The notes: generated by a model from the sequence alone, not told the origin. Positions 11,137-20,863 are shown, counted from the stretch's first letter. The stretch: 64,000 bases of DNA from Gallaecimonas pentaromativorans (GCF_003751625.1 NZ_RJUL01000006.1:186001-250000); one strand, 5' to 3'. Numbers and translations are program-made.

Positions 11137-11142
11137 TATAAT
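11137..11142 (+). promoter_or_regulatory. Candidate -10 element for astB
   Basis: A perfect TATAAT, 52 bases before the astB start. No good -35 is visible at 16-18 bases, so an activator may be needed. An AT-rich tract (11078-11092) upstream has a weak ArgR-like look that I do not call. Confidence 0.5.
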
Positions 11143-11194
11143 GCGGACAAGTATTGACGTCCCTTTAACCAAAGGATCATCAAAGGAACACGGC

Positions 11195-12535
11195 ATGAAA
11201 CATTTCGAAGTCAATTTCGATGGCCTGGTTGGGCCAACCCATAACTACGCGGGCCTGTCCTTTGGCAATGTCGCCTCTTTGTCCAACGCCAAGGCCGCCT
11301 CCAATCCCCGCCAGGCCGCCAAGCAGGGCCTGAAGAAGATGAAAGCCTTGCACGACCTTGGCCTAAAGCAAGGGGTGCTGGCGCCTCAGGAAAGGCCCGA
11401 CATGGCCACTCTGCGCCGCCTGGGCTTTACCGGCACCGACGCCCAGGTGCTGGCCAAGGCTGCCAAGGACGCGCCGCATCTGCTGGCCGCCTGTTGCTCG
11501 GCGTCCAGCATGTGGACCGCCAATGCTGCCACCATCTCGCCGTCGGCCGACACCCACGACGGGCGGGTGCATTTTACCCCGGCCAATCTGACCAACAAAT
11601 TTCACCGCAGCCTGGAGCCGGCGGTCACGGGGCGCATATTAAAAGCCATTTTTAGCGACGAGCGCTACTTTAAACATCACAAACATCTGCCGGACAACGA
11701 TCATTTCGGCGATGAAGGCGCTGCTAACCACACCCGCCTTTGCAGCCAGTATGGCCACGCCGGCGTGGAATTGTTTGTCTACGGCCGCGAAGCGTTCAAC
11801 AGCCAGGCCCCGGCACCGCGCCGTTATCCGGCCCGCCAAACCCTGGAGGCCTCCCAGGCCATCGCCCGCCTGCACGGCCTGGACGAGAGCAATGTGGTGT
11901 TCATGCAGCAAAACCCGGAGGTGATTGACGCCGGGGTGTTCCACAACGACGTGATAAGCGTGGGCAACCAGAACGTGCTGTTCTATCACCAGGACGCCTT
12001 TGCCAACACCGCCGCAGATTTTGCCGAGATACAGCGCAAATTCGGCGAACATCCGCTGCATTTCATCGAGGTTCCCCGCCAAAGCGTCAGCGTCAGCGAG
12101 GCGGTGAAAACCTACCTGTTCAACACCCAGATAGTGACCCTGCCCTCCGGGCACATGGCCATTATCGCCCCCACCGAGTGTGAAGAGTCCGATGCGGTCA
12201 GCCGTTATCTGGCCGAACTGGTGGAAAAAGACACCCCCATCAAGGAAGTGCGCTACATGGACGTCAAAGAATCCATGAAAAACGGCGGCGGCCCGGCTTG
12301 CCTGCGCCTGCGGGTTGCCCTAAACGACCAAGAGCTGGCGGCCGCCAACCCACATTGCCTGCTGGACGACGCCCTCTTTACCCGCTTGAACGGCTGGGTG
12401 GACAAGCACTATCGCGACCAGCTGCATGTGGCCGACCTGGCCGACCCGGCGCTATTGACGGAAAGCCGCCAGGCCCTTGACGAGCTAACCCAAATTTTGG
12501 CCTTGGGCTCGGTCTACCCCTTCCAGCTCGCCTGA
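11195..12535 (+). CDS. astB: N-succinylarginine dihydrolase
   Basis: Second enzyme of the arginine succinyltransferase pathway: N2-succinylarginine to N2-succinylornithine, CO2 and two ammonia. 446 residues, as in E. coli (447). The ATG at 11195 has AAAGGAA upstream and gives the family N-terminus with [11 protein letters not shown]. The catalytic Cys lies in [14 protein letters not shown] in the C-terminal part. The other pathway genes (astC, astA, astD, astE) are not in the window, so astB stands alone here, unlike the E. coli operon. It is followed by its own terminator. Confidence 0.97.
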   Translation: MKHFEVNFDGLVGPTHNYAGLSFGNVASLSNAKAASNPRQAAKQGLKKMKALHDLGLKQGVLAPQERPDMATLRRLGFTGTDAQVLAKAAKDAPHLLAACCSASSMWTANAATISPSADTHDGRVHFTPANLTNKFHRSLEPAVTGRILKAIFSDERYFKHHKHLPDNDHFGDEGAANHTRLCSQYGHAGVELFVYGREAFNSQAPAPRRYPARQTLEASQAIARLHGLDESNVVFMQQNPEVIDAGVFHNDVISVGNQNVLFYHQDAFANTAADFAEIQRKFGEHPLHFIEVPRQSVSVSEAVKTYLFNTQIVTLPSGHMAIIAPTECEESDAVSRYLAELVEKDTPIKEVRYMDVKESMKNGGGPACLRLRVALNDQELAAANPHCLLDDALFTRLNGWVDKHYRDQLHVADLADPALLTESRQALDELTQILALGSVYPFQLA

Positions 12536-12539
12536 TAAA

Positions 12540-12564
12540 AAGCCCGGCAACGCCGGGTTTTTTC
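12540..12564 (+). terminator. Terminator after astB
   Basis: AGCCCGGC and GCCGGGTT arms with a three-base loop followed by TTTTTTC, immediately after the stop codon. Confidence 0.85.
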
Positions 12565-12719
12565 TTGCCTCAGGCTCTGGCCAGTCCTTCAGCTTGCCCT
12601 GGGCCCGCGCCAGCTGCCGGCAGTGGTTTTCGTGATCCCGGCCCGAGGTGGTCGGTTGTTCGAGTTGCCGTTAAGCTGCTAGATTAGCGGGAATTTGCTA
12701 GCAACCTTTTGGAAAGGCC

Positions 12720-14060
12720 ATGTCAAAACAAAAAGGAAAATTGGGCCTTACGGCGCGTATCGTCATCGGTATGGCACTGGGTCTTGTGGTGGGGCTTATC
12801 TGCTTTTATCTCACACCCCATGCCGAGCCTGGCCAGAGCGCCCCTGAGCCGGGCTTTGTGCAAACCTGGCTGACCGGCGGCCTTTTTCAAATTGGCAGCC
12901 AACTTTTTATCAACTCATTGAAAATGCTGGTGGTGCCCCTGGTGTTTGTGTCCTTGGTGTGCGGTACCTGCTCGCTGTCAGACCCTGCCACCCTGGGCCG
13001 CCTTAGCCTGAAAACCATCGGCCTTTACCTCATCACCACCGCCATCGCCATTACCCTTGCCATTGTGATGGCGCTGCTACTCAAACCCGGCAGCGGCCTG
13101 GATCTGAAAACCGACGCTAGCTATCAGGCGGCCAAGGCCCCGGACCTGGCCGATGTGTTTGCCAATCTGGTGCCGGCCAACCCCATTGAGGCCATGGCTT
13201 CTGGCAACATGCTGCAAATCATTGTGTTTGCGGTACTTTTTGGTATCGCCATCGCCCTTTGCGGCAAAGCCGGCGAGCGCATTGCCAAGCTCTTTGAGGA
13301 TTTCAACGAGGTGATCATGAAACTGGTCACCATTCTGATGAACCTGGCGCCGTTCGGGGTGTTCTTCCTGATGGCCAAGCTTTTCGCCAGCAAGGGCTTT
13401 GAAACCCTCGGCAGCCTCGCCATGTACTTTGGCCTGGTGGTAGCCGTGCTGCTGATGCACGCCTTTATCACCTACCCTGTGCTGCTCAAGGCCTTAACTC
13501 GCCTAAGCCCGCTGATGTTTATCAGCAAGATGCGCGACGCGGCGCTTTTTGCCTTCTCCACCTCGTCCAGCAACGCCACCCTGCCGGTGACCCTGGAAAC
13601 CGTGACCAAGAAGCTCGGCGCCAAAAACACCATAGCCTCCTTTACCGTGCCCCTTGGCGCCACCATCAACATGGACGGCACCGCCATCATGCAAGGGGTG
13701 GCCACCGTCTTTATCGCCCAGGTGTACGGGGTGGACTTGTCGGTCAGCGATTTTCTGATGGTGATAGTCACCGCTACCCTCGCCTCCATCGGCACCGCCG
13801 GTGTGCCTGGCGTCGGCCTTATCATGCTGGCCATGGTGCTTAACCAGGTGAACCTGCCGGTTGAGGGCATCGGCCTTATCATGGGCGTAGACAGGCTGCT
13901 GGACATGACCCGCACCGCAGTCAACATCACCGGCGATTCCATGGTGACAGTGGTGGTGGCCAAATCCGAAGGGGCCTTGGACGAGGCGGTCTACAACGAC
14001 CCTCATGCCGCCCAAAAAGAAGAAGAGGTGCACCTGCCGCACCGCACTTCACAGAGCTGA
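12720..14060 (+). CDS. Dicarboxylate/amino acid:cation symporter (DAACS family)
   Basis: A 446-residue secondary transporter of the GltP/DctA type in the inner membrane. Eight hydrophobic helices can be followed, with the re-entrant serine-rich loop (FSTSSSNATLPVT) and the NMDGT cation/substrate motif of helix 7, and the helix 8 segment with MTRTAVNITGDSM that contacts the substrate. The Arg in DMTRTAVN favours acidic substrates such as glutamate, aspartate or C4-dicarboxylates over neutral amino acids, by analogy with family members. ATG at 12720 with GGAAAGG upstream. Single gene between terminators. The exact substrate cannot be settled from sequence. Confidence 0.92.
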   Translation: MSKQKGKLGLTARIVIGMALGLVVGLICFYLTPHAEPGQSAPEPGFVQTWLTGGLFQIGSQLFINSLKMLVVPLVFVSLVCGTCSLSDPATLGRLSLKTIGLYLITTAIAITLAIVMALLLKPGSGLDLKTDASYQAAKAPDLADVFANLVPANPIEAMASGNMLQIIVFAVLFGIAIALCGKAGERIAKLFEDFNEVIMKLVTILMNLAPFGVFFLMAKLFASKGFETLGSLAMYFGLVVAVLLMHAFITYPVLLKALTRLSPLMFISKMRDAALFAFSTSSSNATLPVTLETVTKKLGAKNTIASFTVPLGATINMDGTAIMQGVATVFIAQVYGVDLSVSDFLMVIVTATLASIGTAGVPGVGLIMLAMVLNQVNLPVEGIGLIMGVDRLLDMTRTAVNITGDSMVTVVVAKSEGALDEAVYNDPHAAQKEEEVHLPHRTSQS

Positions 14061-14061
14061 G

Positions 14062-14090
14062 AAAAAGGCCGCTAACCAGCGGCCTTTTTT
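14062..14090. terminator. Bidirectional terminator, symporter and DUF3025 gene
   Basis: AAAAAGGCCGCT and AGCGGCCTTTTTT arms around AACC give a U-tract on both strands; it lies between two convergent genes. Confidence 0.9.
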
Positions 14091-14880
14091 ATAGCGGGGC
14101 GCGGGCTTTAAAAAGCGGCCTGAAATACTGCGGGTTATCAAAAAATGCGCTGTCGGCATTGCCTGGCCACCAGCCCGGCACCCCCAGTAGCGGTAAGGGT
14201 GACAGCCGCTTTTTGTTATTAAGGGCGCCGTTTGTGAGCATGGTCGCCAGGTTGGCATCCAAAAACCGGTAGCGCTCTTTAAGGCTCAGGCTGAAATACT
14301 CAGGCACCACTTCGATGGGAAACATCTTGGCGGTCAGGCCCAGATAAGGGGTCAGCCCCTGCTCGTAGACCGCGTGGCCAAAGACCCGCGCTTCAATGTC
14401 CCGCCCCCAGCGCCGGCGCTGGGTAAAGAACACCTCGCGCCAGTGATGCTGGCGAAGGGCTTCAAGGAGTGATTTGTCGCTCGAGGGCACCAGCACCCCA
14501 CACTCGTCAAAAAGGGTCAGGCTGTCGCGGCGCAAGGTTCTGGGGTGCAGGCCAAAAGCCGCGATATCCGCCACATGCAGGGCGTTGATACGGGCCTTGG
14601 CTTGGGGAAAGAGCGCCCAGGCAAGGGCGTTGAACATATCATGCCAGTTCTGCTCGCGGGTCGGCACCCTGCCGGTTTGCATCACCTGCAACTCGTAATA
14701 ATCCCCGGGCGGCTCGGCGCAAAAGCGGATGTGCTGGCCCTGCTCGGTGAGGGTATTGGGGGCAAGCCAACTGGCTAAGGTGTCAAGGCTGGGGAAATCG
14801 CGCTCACTGGCAAGCGCCGGGAACAACCGTTGCAGGTCGCAATAAAGCCCGCTTTGAAGAAAATCGCACTGCCAGTTCAC
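14089..14880 (-). CDS. DUF3025 family protein
   Basis: Uncharacterised cytosolic protein of the DUF3025 family, recognised by the block around NWHDMFNALAWALFPQAKARINALH and the later LTLFDECGVLVPSS. The function is not known. I propose the GTG at 14880 (VNWQCDFL, 263 residues) because the sequence typical of the family starts there and GCGGGA lies eight bases upstream; another in-frame GTG at 14925 would add 15 residues. Convergent with the symporter and divergent from nagD, so probably monocistronic. Confidence 0.8.
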   Translation of the reverse strand: MNWQCDFLQSGLYCDLQRLFPALASERDFPSLDTLASWLAPNTLTEQGQHIRFCAEPPGDYYELQVMQTGRVPTREQNWHDMFNALAWALFPQAKARINALHVADIAAFGLHPRTLRRDSLTLFDECGVLVPSSDKSLLEALRQHHWREVFFTQRRRWGRDIEARVFGHAVYEQGLTPYLGLTAKMFPIEVVPEYFSLSLKERYRFLDANLATMLTNGALNNKKRLSPLPLLGVPGWWPGNADSAFFDNPQYFRPLFKARAPL

Positions 14881-14974
14881 CGATGAAATCCCGCTCGCTA
14901 AAAGGCGGCCAGTGTAGCAAAACACCGCGCTTTTCTGGTATCACTGGCACAACACCGCTAACTGTCAGACTTCC

Positions 14975-15721
14975 ATGAAAAATATCATCTGCGATATCGA
15001 TGGCGTGCTAATGCACGACAACACCGCCGTTCCCGGCGCCGACGGCTTTATTCGCCGGGTGCTGGAGCAGGGCAATCCGCTGGTTCTGTTGACCAACTAC
15101 CCCTCTCAAACCGCCCGTGACCTGCACAACCGCCTGGCCGCCGCTGGCATCGAGGTGCCGGAAGAAAAGTTCTACACCTCAGCTATGGCCACCGCCGACT
15201 TTCTGCGCCGCCAGGACGGCACCAAGGCCTACGTGATTGGTGACGGCGCCCTCACCCACGAGCTGTACCAGGCCGGTTTTACCATCACCGACATCAACCC
15301 CGATTTTGTGATCATCGGTGAAACCCGCTCCTACAACTGGGACATGATCCACAAGGCCGCCCGCTTTGTGGCCGGCGGCGCCCGCTTTATCGCCACCAAC
15401 CCCGATTTTAACGGCCCCAACCAGAGCCCGGCCTGTGGCGCTTTGTGCGCCCCTATCGAGCGCATCACCGGTCAGCAGCCTTTTTACGTGGGTAAACCTT
15501 CCAGTTGGATAATCCGCTCGGCCCTTAACCATATCGGCGCTCACTCCGAGAACACGGTTATCATTGGTGACAACCTGCGCACCGATATCCTGGCGGGCTT
15601 TCAGGCCGGCCTTGAGACCATTTTGGTGCTCTCCGGGGTGTCGACCCGCGACGACATTCCCAAGATGCCCTTTCGCCCCAACCACGTTTTTAAAAGCGTC
15701 GCCGAAATCGACGTCTTTTAA
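14975..15721 (+). CDS. nagD: HAD-family nucleotide (UMP) phosphatase NagD
   Basis: A 248-residue HAD-IIA phosphatase. The first motif DIDGVLMHDN holds the nucleophile Asp and acid/base Asp; LLTNYPSQT is motif II; the Lys is in VGKPSSWIIR; GDNLRTDILAGFQAG is motif IV. The sequence follows E. coli NagD almost block by block, including the GETRSYNWDM cap segment. The E. coli enzyme dephosphorylates UMP and other nucleotides. Unlike E. coli it is not in a nag (N-acetylglucosamine) operon here, which argues that its role is general nucleotide housekeeping rather than amino-sugar catabolism. Confidence 0.95.
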   Translation: MKNIICDIDGVLMHDNTAVPGADGFIRRVLEQGNPLVLLTNYPSQTARDLHNRLAAAGIEVPEEKFYTSAMATADFLRRQDGTKAYVIGDGALTHELYQAGFTITDINPDFVIIGETRSYNWDMIHKAARFVAGGARFIATNPDFNGPNQSPACGALCAPIERITGQQPFYVGKPSSWIIRSALNHIGAHSENTVIIGDNLRTDILAGFQAGLETILVLSGVSTRDDIPKMPFRPNHVFKSVAEIDVF

Positions 15722-15868
15722 GGCTAGGCCCAGGTGCTTGGGCGCCTGGGCAACTTTTCACCGCTCCTGCCTTTTGCCGCATCTTTGCAACCGATAACCG
15801 CCTTGCCGTTGGCGGCCAGGGCGCCCTGTGCCATGGTGCAACATAACGTCAACAATAAGGATAAAGAC

Positions 15869-17488
15869 ATGAAGACCCGACTCAGTCTCATTGCCGTGGG
15901 CCTGATGCTGGCATCCAGTGTCAACGCCGCCGTGCCGGGGGATAACCTCTCCAAGGGCCTGGACGCGCAAAGTTACGGCCAGTTTGTTAAAACCCTGTCT
16001 GGGGACGACTTCCAGGGCCGCCTGCCAGCCACCGAAGGCGAAACCAAGACCCTTGCCTTCCTCCAAGCTCAATACAAACGCCTGGGCCTCAAGCCCGGTT
16101 TTGGCCAAAGCTACCTGCAAACCGTGCCGCTGGTGTCCATTACCAGCCACCCTGGCGCCCTGACGCTGGGTAAGCTCAAGCTCGACTACCTCAAAGACAT
16201 GGTGATCAATAGCCCCAAAGCGGTGACCCAAACTGAAGTCAAAGACGCCGACTTGGTGTTTGTGGGCTACGGTATCCACGCCCCAGACCTCGGCTGGGAC
16301 GATTACAAAGGCGTTGATGTTAAAGGCAAAGTGGTGGTGATGCTGGTCAACGACCCCGGCTATGCCACCGGCGATAAACGCTTTGACGGCAAAGCCATGA
16401 CCTACTACGGCCGCTGGGATTACAAGTTTGACGAAGCGGCCCGCCAGGGCGCTGCCGGCGCCCTTATCATCCACCAGACGGCTCCTGCCTCTTACCCCTG
16501 GTCTGTGGTTGAAAACTCTTGGGGTGGCGCCCGTTATGACCTGGCCGGCCAGGACATTGCCAAGTCTGATTTCTCCGGTTGGATAACCGAAGACGCCGCC
16601 AAGCGCGTCTTTAGCCAGGCCGGGCTCGATTTTGCCAAGGTCACCGCCGATGCCGGCAAAGCCCCAACGGCGCTAAGCCTTGACGCCAAAGCCAGCGTGG
16701 CCATGACTAGCGAGGTCAAAAACACCGAGTCTCATAACGTGATGGGCATCTTGCCGGGCCAAACCGACGAGACCGTTATCATCACCGCCCACTGGGACCA
16801 CCTGGGCATGGACCCGAGCCACAAAGACGACCCCGTCTATAACGGCGCCATGGACAACGCCACCGGCACCGCCGGCCTTATCAGCCTGGCCCAGTCCTTG
16901 AAGGGGCTTTATGAGGGCAAGGAAAAACCGCGCCGCTCGGTCGCCTTCCTGGCGGTAACCGCCGAAGAGCAAGGCCTGCTGGGCTCCAAATACTATGTGG
17001 CCAACCCGTCCATTCCCCTTGGCAAGACCGTAGCCAACATCAACATGGACAGCCTCAACGTCTTTGGCCCCACCAAGGACATGGTGGTGGTCGGCCAGGG
17101 CAAAACCAGCCTGGAGCGTGAGCTGAGTGCGGCGCTGGCCAAACAAGGGCGAGTGCTGGTGCCTAACGACAGGCCGGAAGCCGGCGGCTACTACCGCTCC
17201 GATCACTTCAACTTTGCCAAGGCGGGGATCCCGGCGCTGTACGCCGGTGGCGGCACCCAGCCCTGGGACAGCGATGTGGCCAAGTACCGGGCGATGATGC
17301 AAAAGCGCCTCAAAGGCTGCTATCACAATGCCTGTGACGAATACCAGGCCGACTGGGACCTGCGCGGTGCCCTGTCCGACCTGCAGGCGCTGCACGACGT
17401 GATTGAATCTTTGGCCACCAACCGCGATTGGCCAAGCTGGCAGCCGGGGGCTGAATTTAGTCGCCCGCCGGCAACCACTGCTCAATAA
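15869..17488 (+). CDS. Secreted M28-family metallopeptidase with PA-domain insert
   Basis: Exported zinc peptidase, 539 residues from the ATG at 15869 (AAGG eight bases upstream), with signal peptide MKTRLSLIAVGLMLASSVNA. The middle part (about 130-300) has the protease-associated domain look (VGYGIHAPDLGWDDYKGVDVKGKVVVMLV). The M28 core shows the metal ligands in order: HWDHLG, MDNATGTAG, TAEEQGLLGS with the catalytic Glu pair, INMDSLN, and YRSDHFNFA. This is the aminopeptidase or carboxypeptidase arrangement of family M28; which end it attacks is not readable. Its last 32 bases overlap the convergent glutathione peroxidase gene. Confidence 0.92.
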   Translation: MKTRLSLIAVGLMLASSVNAAVPGDNLSKGLDAQSYGQFVKTLSGDDFQGRLPATEGETKTLAFLQAQYKRLGLKPGFGQSYLQTVPLVSITSHPGALTLGKLKLDYLKDMVINSPKAVTQTEVKDADLVFVGYGIHAPDLGWDDYKGVDVKGKVVVMLVNDPGYATGDKRFDGKAMTYYGRWDYKFDEAARQGAAGALIIHQTAPASYPWSVVENSWGGARYDLAGQDIAKSDFSGWITEDAAKRVFSQAGLDFAKVTADAGKAPTALSLDAKASVAMTSEVKNTESHNVMGILPGQTDETVIITAHWDHLGMDPSHKDDPVYNGAMDNATGTAGLISLAQSLKGLYEGKEKPRRSVAFLAVTAEEQGLLGSKYYVANPSIPLGKTVANINMDSLNVFGPTKDMVVVGQGKTSLERELSAALAKQGRVLVPNDRPEAGGYYRSDHFNFAKAGIPALYAGGGTQPWDSDVAKYRAMMQKRLKGCYHNACDEYQADWDLRGALSDLQALHDVIESLATNRDWPSWQPGAEFSRPPATTAQ

Positions 17489-17942
17489 CGTCTTTGATGC
17501 GCATCGGCGCCGTGCGGGGAGCGTAACGCTTTACCTGCCCACTAGGCGCCACTAGGAACTTGGTAAAGTTCCACTTCACCGCCCGGGATCCCAGGACCCC
17601 GGGCGCATTTTTTTTCAGCCAGGCATAGAGCGGGTGCGTCTCGGGGCCATTGACCTCGATTTTTGAATACATCGGGAAGCTGACCTTGAAATTCAGGTCG
17701 CAAAAGCTGGCAATGGCTTGGTTGGAGCCGGGCTCCTGGTGCATGAACTGGTTACAGGGAAAGCCCATTACCACCAAGCCGCGGTGCTGATACTGCTGCC
17801 ACAGCGCCTCTAGCTCCTCATATTGGGGAGTAAAGCCGCATTTACTGGCGGTGTTGACCACCAGCCACAGCTTGCCTTGGTATTGGTCGATGTTTTCGCG
17901 GGTGCCATCGAGGCGGGTCAGTGCAATATCCTTTGGCTGCAT
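17457..17942 (-). CDS. Glutathione peroxidase family protein
   Basis: Thiol peroxidase of the GPx fold, 161 residues from ATG at 17942. The peroxidatic Cys35 lies in NTASKCGFTPQY; the Gln-containing GFPCNQF and the Trp-Asn pair in KWNFTKFLV complete the catalytic tetrad. It uses Cys, not Sec. The resolving-Cys position in FPCNQF is present, so it may run on thioredoxin as BtuE-like enzymes do. It reduces hydrogen peroxide and organic or lipid peroxides. Its 3' end overlaps the M28 peptidase gene by 32 bases on the opposite strand. Confidence 0.95.
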   Translation of the reverse strand: MQPKDIALTRLDGTRENIDQYQGKLWLVVNTASKCGFTPQYEELEALWQQYQHRGLVVMGFPCNQFMHQEPGSNQAIASFCDLNFKVSFPMYSKIEVNGPETHPLYAWLKKNAPGVLGSRAVKWNFTKFLVAPSGQVKRYAPRTAPMRIKDVIEQWLPAGD

Positions 17943-18013
17943 GGTTCTCTGTAACGCGTTGAAAATAGATGCTGTTATCATGAGGTAAAATTTGCCCGGG
18001 AACCATTACAGTT

Positions 18014-19603
18014 ATGAGTGCAGCCGTTATCGCATTGGCCTTTTTCTGCGGCCTGGCCCTGAGTCGCCTGGGCTTGCCACCGCTGGTGGGTTTTCTGGTT
18101 GCCGGCTTTGCGCTGCACGGCGCCGGTATTCCAACCCCTGATAGCCTGCACACCATTGCTGATTTGGGTGTCACCCTGCTGCTGTTTACCATCGGCCTGA
18201 AGCTGAAAATCAAAAACCTCATCAAGCCTGAAGTCTGGGGCGCCACCACTTTGCACCTGATTGGCTCGGTGGCCTTTTTTACCGTCGGCATCGCCTGCCT
18301 GGCGCTTTTAGGGCTGGTGCAGGGGCAGATCAGCTCCTGGCTGGTGGTGGCCTTTGCCCTGGCTTTTTCCTCGACGGTGTTTGCGGTCAAGGTGCTGGAA
18401 GACAAAGGCGACACCAGCTCCCTCTACGGGCGCCTCGCCATCGGCATTCTGGTGATGCAGGATATCTTCGCGGTGCTGTTTTTAACCTTTGCCCAGGGCA
18501 AGATGCCGGCCTTTTGGGCCCCGGCGCTGCTGGCCTTGCCGCTGCTGCGCCCGGTGCTCTACAAACTGCTCGATTGGTGCAGCAACTCCGAACTGCAAAG
18601 CCTGGCTGGCCTGTTTTTGGCCATGGTGGCCGGGGTAAGCCTGTTTGAGGCCGCGGGCCTCAAACCCGATCTTGGGGCCCTGGTGATGGGGATGATGGTC
18701 GCCGGCCACAGCCGCGCCGACGCGCTTTCCAAAACCCTCTTTAACCTCAAAGAGCTGCTGCTGGTGGGCTTTTTCTTAAGCATTGGCCTTAACGGCCTGC
18801 CGGACTTGCCGATGCTGCTGCTGGCCATCGCCCTGGTGTTGCTGCTGCCGCTGAAAACCGGCCTGTATTTTTGGGTGCTAAGCCTTTTTGGCCTTCGGGT
18901 GCGGACCGGGGTGCTGGCTTCGCTGTCCCTTGCCACCTACTCCGAGTTTGGCCTGATTGTGGCCGCCCTTGGCGCCAAGGCGGGGCTGCTGAGCGGCCAG
19001 TGGCTAACGGTAATTGCCATCGCTCTTTCCATATCTTTTGCCCTGGCCTCGCCCCTTAACACTTGGGCCGAGAACGTCTATCGGCGCCTCACTCCCAACC
19101 TTAAACGCTATGAAAAGCGCCACCTGCACCCGGACGACGCCCCCATCGACATCGGCGGCGCCAAGGTACTTATCTTCGGGATGGGCCGCCTGGGAACCGG
19201 TGCTTACGACCAGCTCAAGGCCGAGTTTGGCGAAGCGGTACTGGGCATCGATCACGCCGCCGACAAGGTGGGCGAGCATCAAGAGGCCGGGCGCCAGGTG
19301 CTGGTGGGGGACGCCACCGACTCGGATTTTTGGTCCAAAATCCGCCACGACGAGTTTTTAGAGCTGGTGCTGCTGGCCATGCCCAACCACCACGGTAACC
19401 TGTTCGCGGCAGAAGAGCTCAAGGAGCGGGGTTATAAAGGCAAGGTGGCGGCGGTGGCCAAGTTCCCCGACGAAGTCGAAGAACTCAAAGCCATGGGTAT
19501 CGAAGTGTTCAATATCTTTGAAGAGGCGGGCGCCGGTTTTGCCCGCCACGTGCTCAATATCGCACGCCTGGGGCCACAGCGTCCTTATCATCAAGGACTT
19601 TAA
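18014..19603 (+). CDS. Kef/YbaL-type cation:proton antiporter with RCK domain
   Basis: CPA2-family monovalent cation/proton antiporter, 529 residues. Twelve or so helices occupy residues 1-355, with the characteristic LLLFTIGLKLKIKNL and ALAFSSTVFAVKVLEDKG segments. A cytosolic RCK N domain follows from about 375 with the Rossmann motif IFGMGRLGTGAYDQL, for nucleotide gating. By family analogy it exports K+ in exchange for H+ in response to electrophiles or pH; neighbouring glutathione peroxidase fits a stress context. ATG at 18014 without a convincing Shine-Dalgarno; it lies 71 bases from the divergent gpx start. The last 50 bases overlap the convergent lipoprotein gene. Confidence 0.9.
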   Translation: MSAAVIALAFFCGLALSRLGLPPLVGFLVAGFALHGAGIPTPDSLHTIADLGVTLLLFTIGLKLKIKNLIKPEVWGATTLHLIGSVAFFTVGIACLALLGLVQGQISSWLVVAFALAFSSTVFAVKVLEDKGDTSSLYGRLAIGILVMQDIFAVLFLTFAQGKMPAFWAPALLALPLLRPVLYKLLDWCSNSELQSLAGLFLAMVAGVSLFEAAGLKPDLGALVMGMMVAGHSRADALSKTLFNLKELLLVGFFLSIGLNGLPDLPMLLLAIALVLLLPLKTGLYFWVLSLFGLRVRTGVLASLSLATYSEFGLIVAALGAKAGLLSGQWLTVIAIALSISFALASPLNTWAENVYRRLTPNLKRYEKRHLHPDDAPIDIGGAKVLIFGMGRLGTGAYDQLKAEFGEAVLGIDHAADKVGEHQEAGRQVLVGDATDSDFWSKIRHDEFLELVLLAMPNHHGNLFAAEELKERGYKGKVAAVAKFPDEVEELKAMGIEVFNIFEEAGAGFARHVLNIARLGPQRPYHQGL

Positions 19604-19946
19604 TGCTGTTGATGCGAAGGGGGGTGCCCCATTGCTGGATGGTCATTACATCTGGGTCGGGGGTGCCGTCCACTTCTACCACCAGGCCTGGGCGGCGCAT
19701 CTCCTTGGGCAGGCTCAAGGGTAGCCATTTACGGCCAGTGTCGTCGATAATGCCGAAAAAGCCCCCTTCCAGGCCCTGAAACACCACCTTACCCTTGAAG
19801 GTAACCGCCACACCTTTGACCGGCTTTAACGGTTGGCTCTTGTCGCTTTTGGTGATCACGGTTGGCTCCTTGGCAGGGGTTGAGGCGGCTTGCGTACAGC
19901 CACAAAGGGCCACCGCCGCCAGGGCTAAACTCCATTTTGCACTCAT
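19554..19946 (-). CDS. Small lipoprotein, OB-fold-like, unknown function
   Basis: Not recognised. 130 residues with a lipoprotein signal ending in LCGC (lipidated Cys17), then a Lys/Pro/Ser linker and a compact beta-rich domain (GKVVFQGLEGGFFGIIDDTGRKWLP) that resembles a small OB-like barrel. AAGGGAG lies upstream of the ATG. The start is one base after the MscS stop codon, so it is cotranscribed with the channel and may act in the same osmotic or envelope response. Its 3' end runs 50 bases into the Kef gene on the other strand. Confidence 0.8.
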   Translation of the reverse strand: MSAKWSLALAAVALCGCTQAASTPAKEPTVITKSDKSQPLKPVKGVAVTFKGKVVFQGLEGGFFGIIDDTGRKWLPLSLPKEMRRPGLVVEVDGTPDPDVMTIQQWGTPLRINSIKVLDDKDAVAPGVRY

Positions 19947-19947
19947 G

Positions 19948-20787
19948 TTATTGCGCTCCCTTTTCCGTTAACTCATTCAAGGCTACCACAGTCGCCGGGC
20001 TGGCCGGTGCCATGCCCGCCCCATCCAGCACCTGATAAAGCTTGAGGTTAAGCGCCAGGCGCTGCTGATGATAATGGGCGGTGGGCACCCAGGCTCTTAT
20101 CACCAACCGGATCCCAAGGGCGGTAAAGGCGTCGATGCCCAGTTGCACCTTGGGGGCTTCTTTGGCATCGAACGACGCCAAGGCCGCCTCCAGCAAGGTC
20201 AGGGCCTGCTCCGGGTTGGCTTCTTTTGGCAGCAGCAGCGTGGTCTCTACCAGCTTGAACTGATTGGAATTTTGGTAAATTTCCCCCAGCACCTTGCGGT
20301 TGGGGATGTGAATACGCTCGCCGTCTTCGGTAATCAGCACGGTCTGGGCCAGGGTGATGTCGTCCACCAAACCGGCGCGCCCCAAAAGCTCCAGGGTATC
20401 CCCCACCGAAAAGGGCCGGGTCAGGATAAGTGCCACCCCGGCGCCGTAGTTGGCAACGGGGCCCTGCAAAGCGAGGCTCAAACCGAAAGTAGCGGCGCCG
20501 ATGGCGGCAATGAGGGGGCTGATGGTGATGCCAAGCTTGCCAGCCGCTATCACCAAGAAGATGGCCAGTACCGCCAGGCGCACCAAGTTGGAAAAAAACC
20601 GCACCAGGGTCTGATCCCACTGGCGGTTATCCCCCAGGCGGCGCAGCGAGCGCCCGGCCCAGTTGGAGGCCAGCCAGCCCAGCAGCACGATCAGCATCGC
20701 TCCCAGTAGTTGGAAGCCGTACTGCACCAGATAGTCGGTCACCTGCTGGGTAAGGCTGGTCAGATAATCGAACTCTTCGTTCAGCAT
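19948..20787 (-). CDS. Small-conductance mechanosensitive channel (MscS family)
   Basis: Inner-membrane tension-gated channel, 279 residues, the same size as E. coli MscS (286). Three helices at the N-terminus, with the pore-lining TM3 as AAIGAATFGLSLALQGPVAN (alternating small residues), followed by the beta domain RPFSVGDTLEL and the C-terminal alpha/beta vestibule. Releases solutes on hypo-osmotic shock. Followed one base later by a lipoprotein gene, suggesting a two-gene unit. Confidence 0.95.
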   Translation of the reverse strand: MLNEEFDYLTSLTQQVTDYLVQYGFQLLGAMLIVLLGWLASNWAGRSLRRLGDNRQWDQTLVRFFSNLVRLAVLAIFLVIAAGKLGITISPLIAAIGAATFGLSLALQGPVANYGAGVALILTRPFSVGDTLELLGRAGLVDDITLAQTVLITEDGERIHIPNRKVLGEIYQNSNQFKLVETTLLLPKEANPEQALTLLEAALASFDAKEAPKVQLGIDAFTALGIRLVIRAWVPTAHYHQQRLALNLKLYQVLDGAGMAPASPATVVALNELTEKGAQ

Positions 20788-20863
20788 CCTTTTGATCCCT
20801 AAAACACTTTTAGTTGAGCTTATCGCTAACCGGCGAAAATGTCTCAGGGGTGTTAACGGTTAT

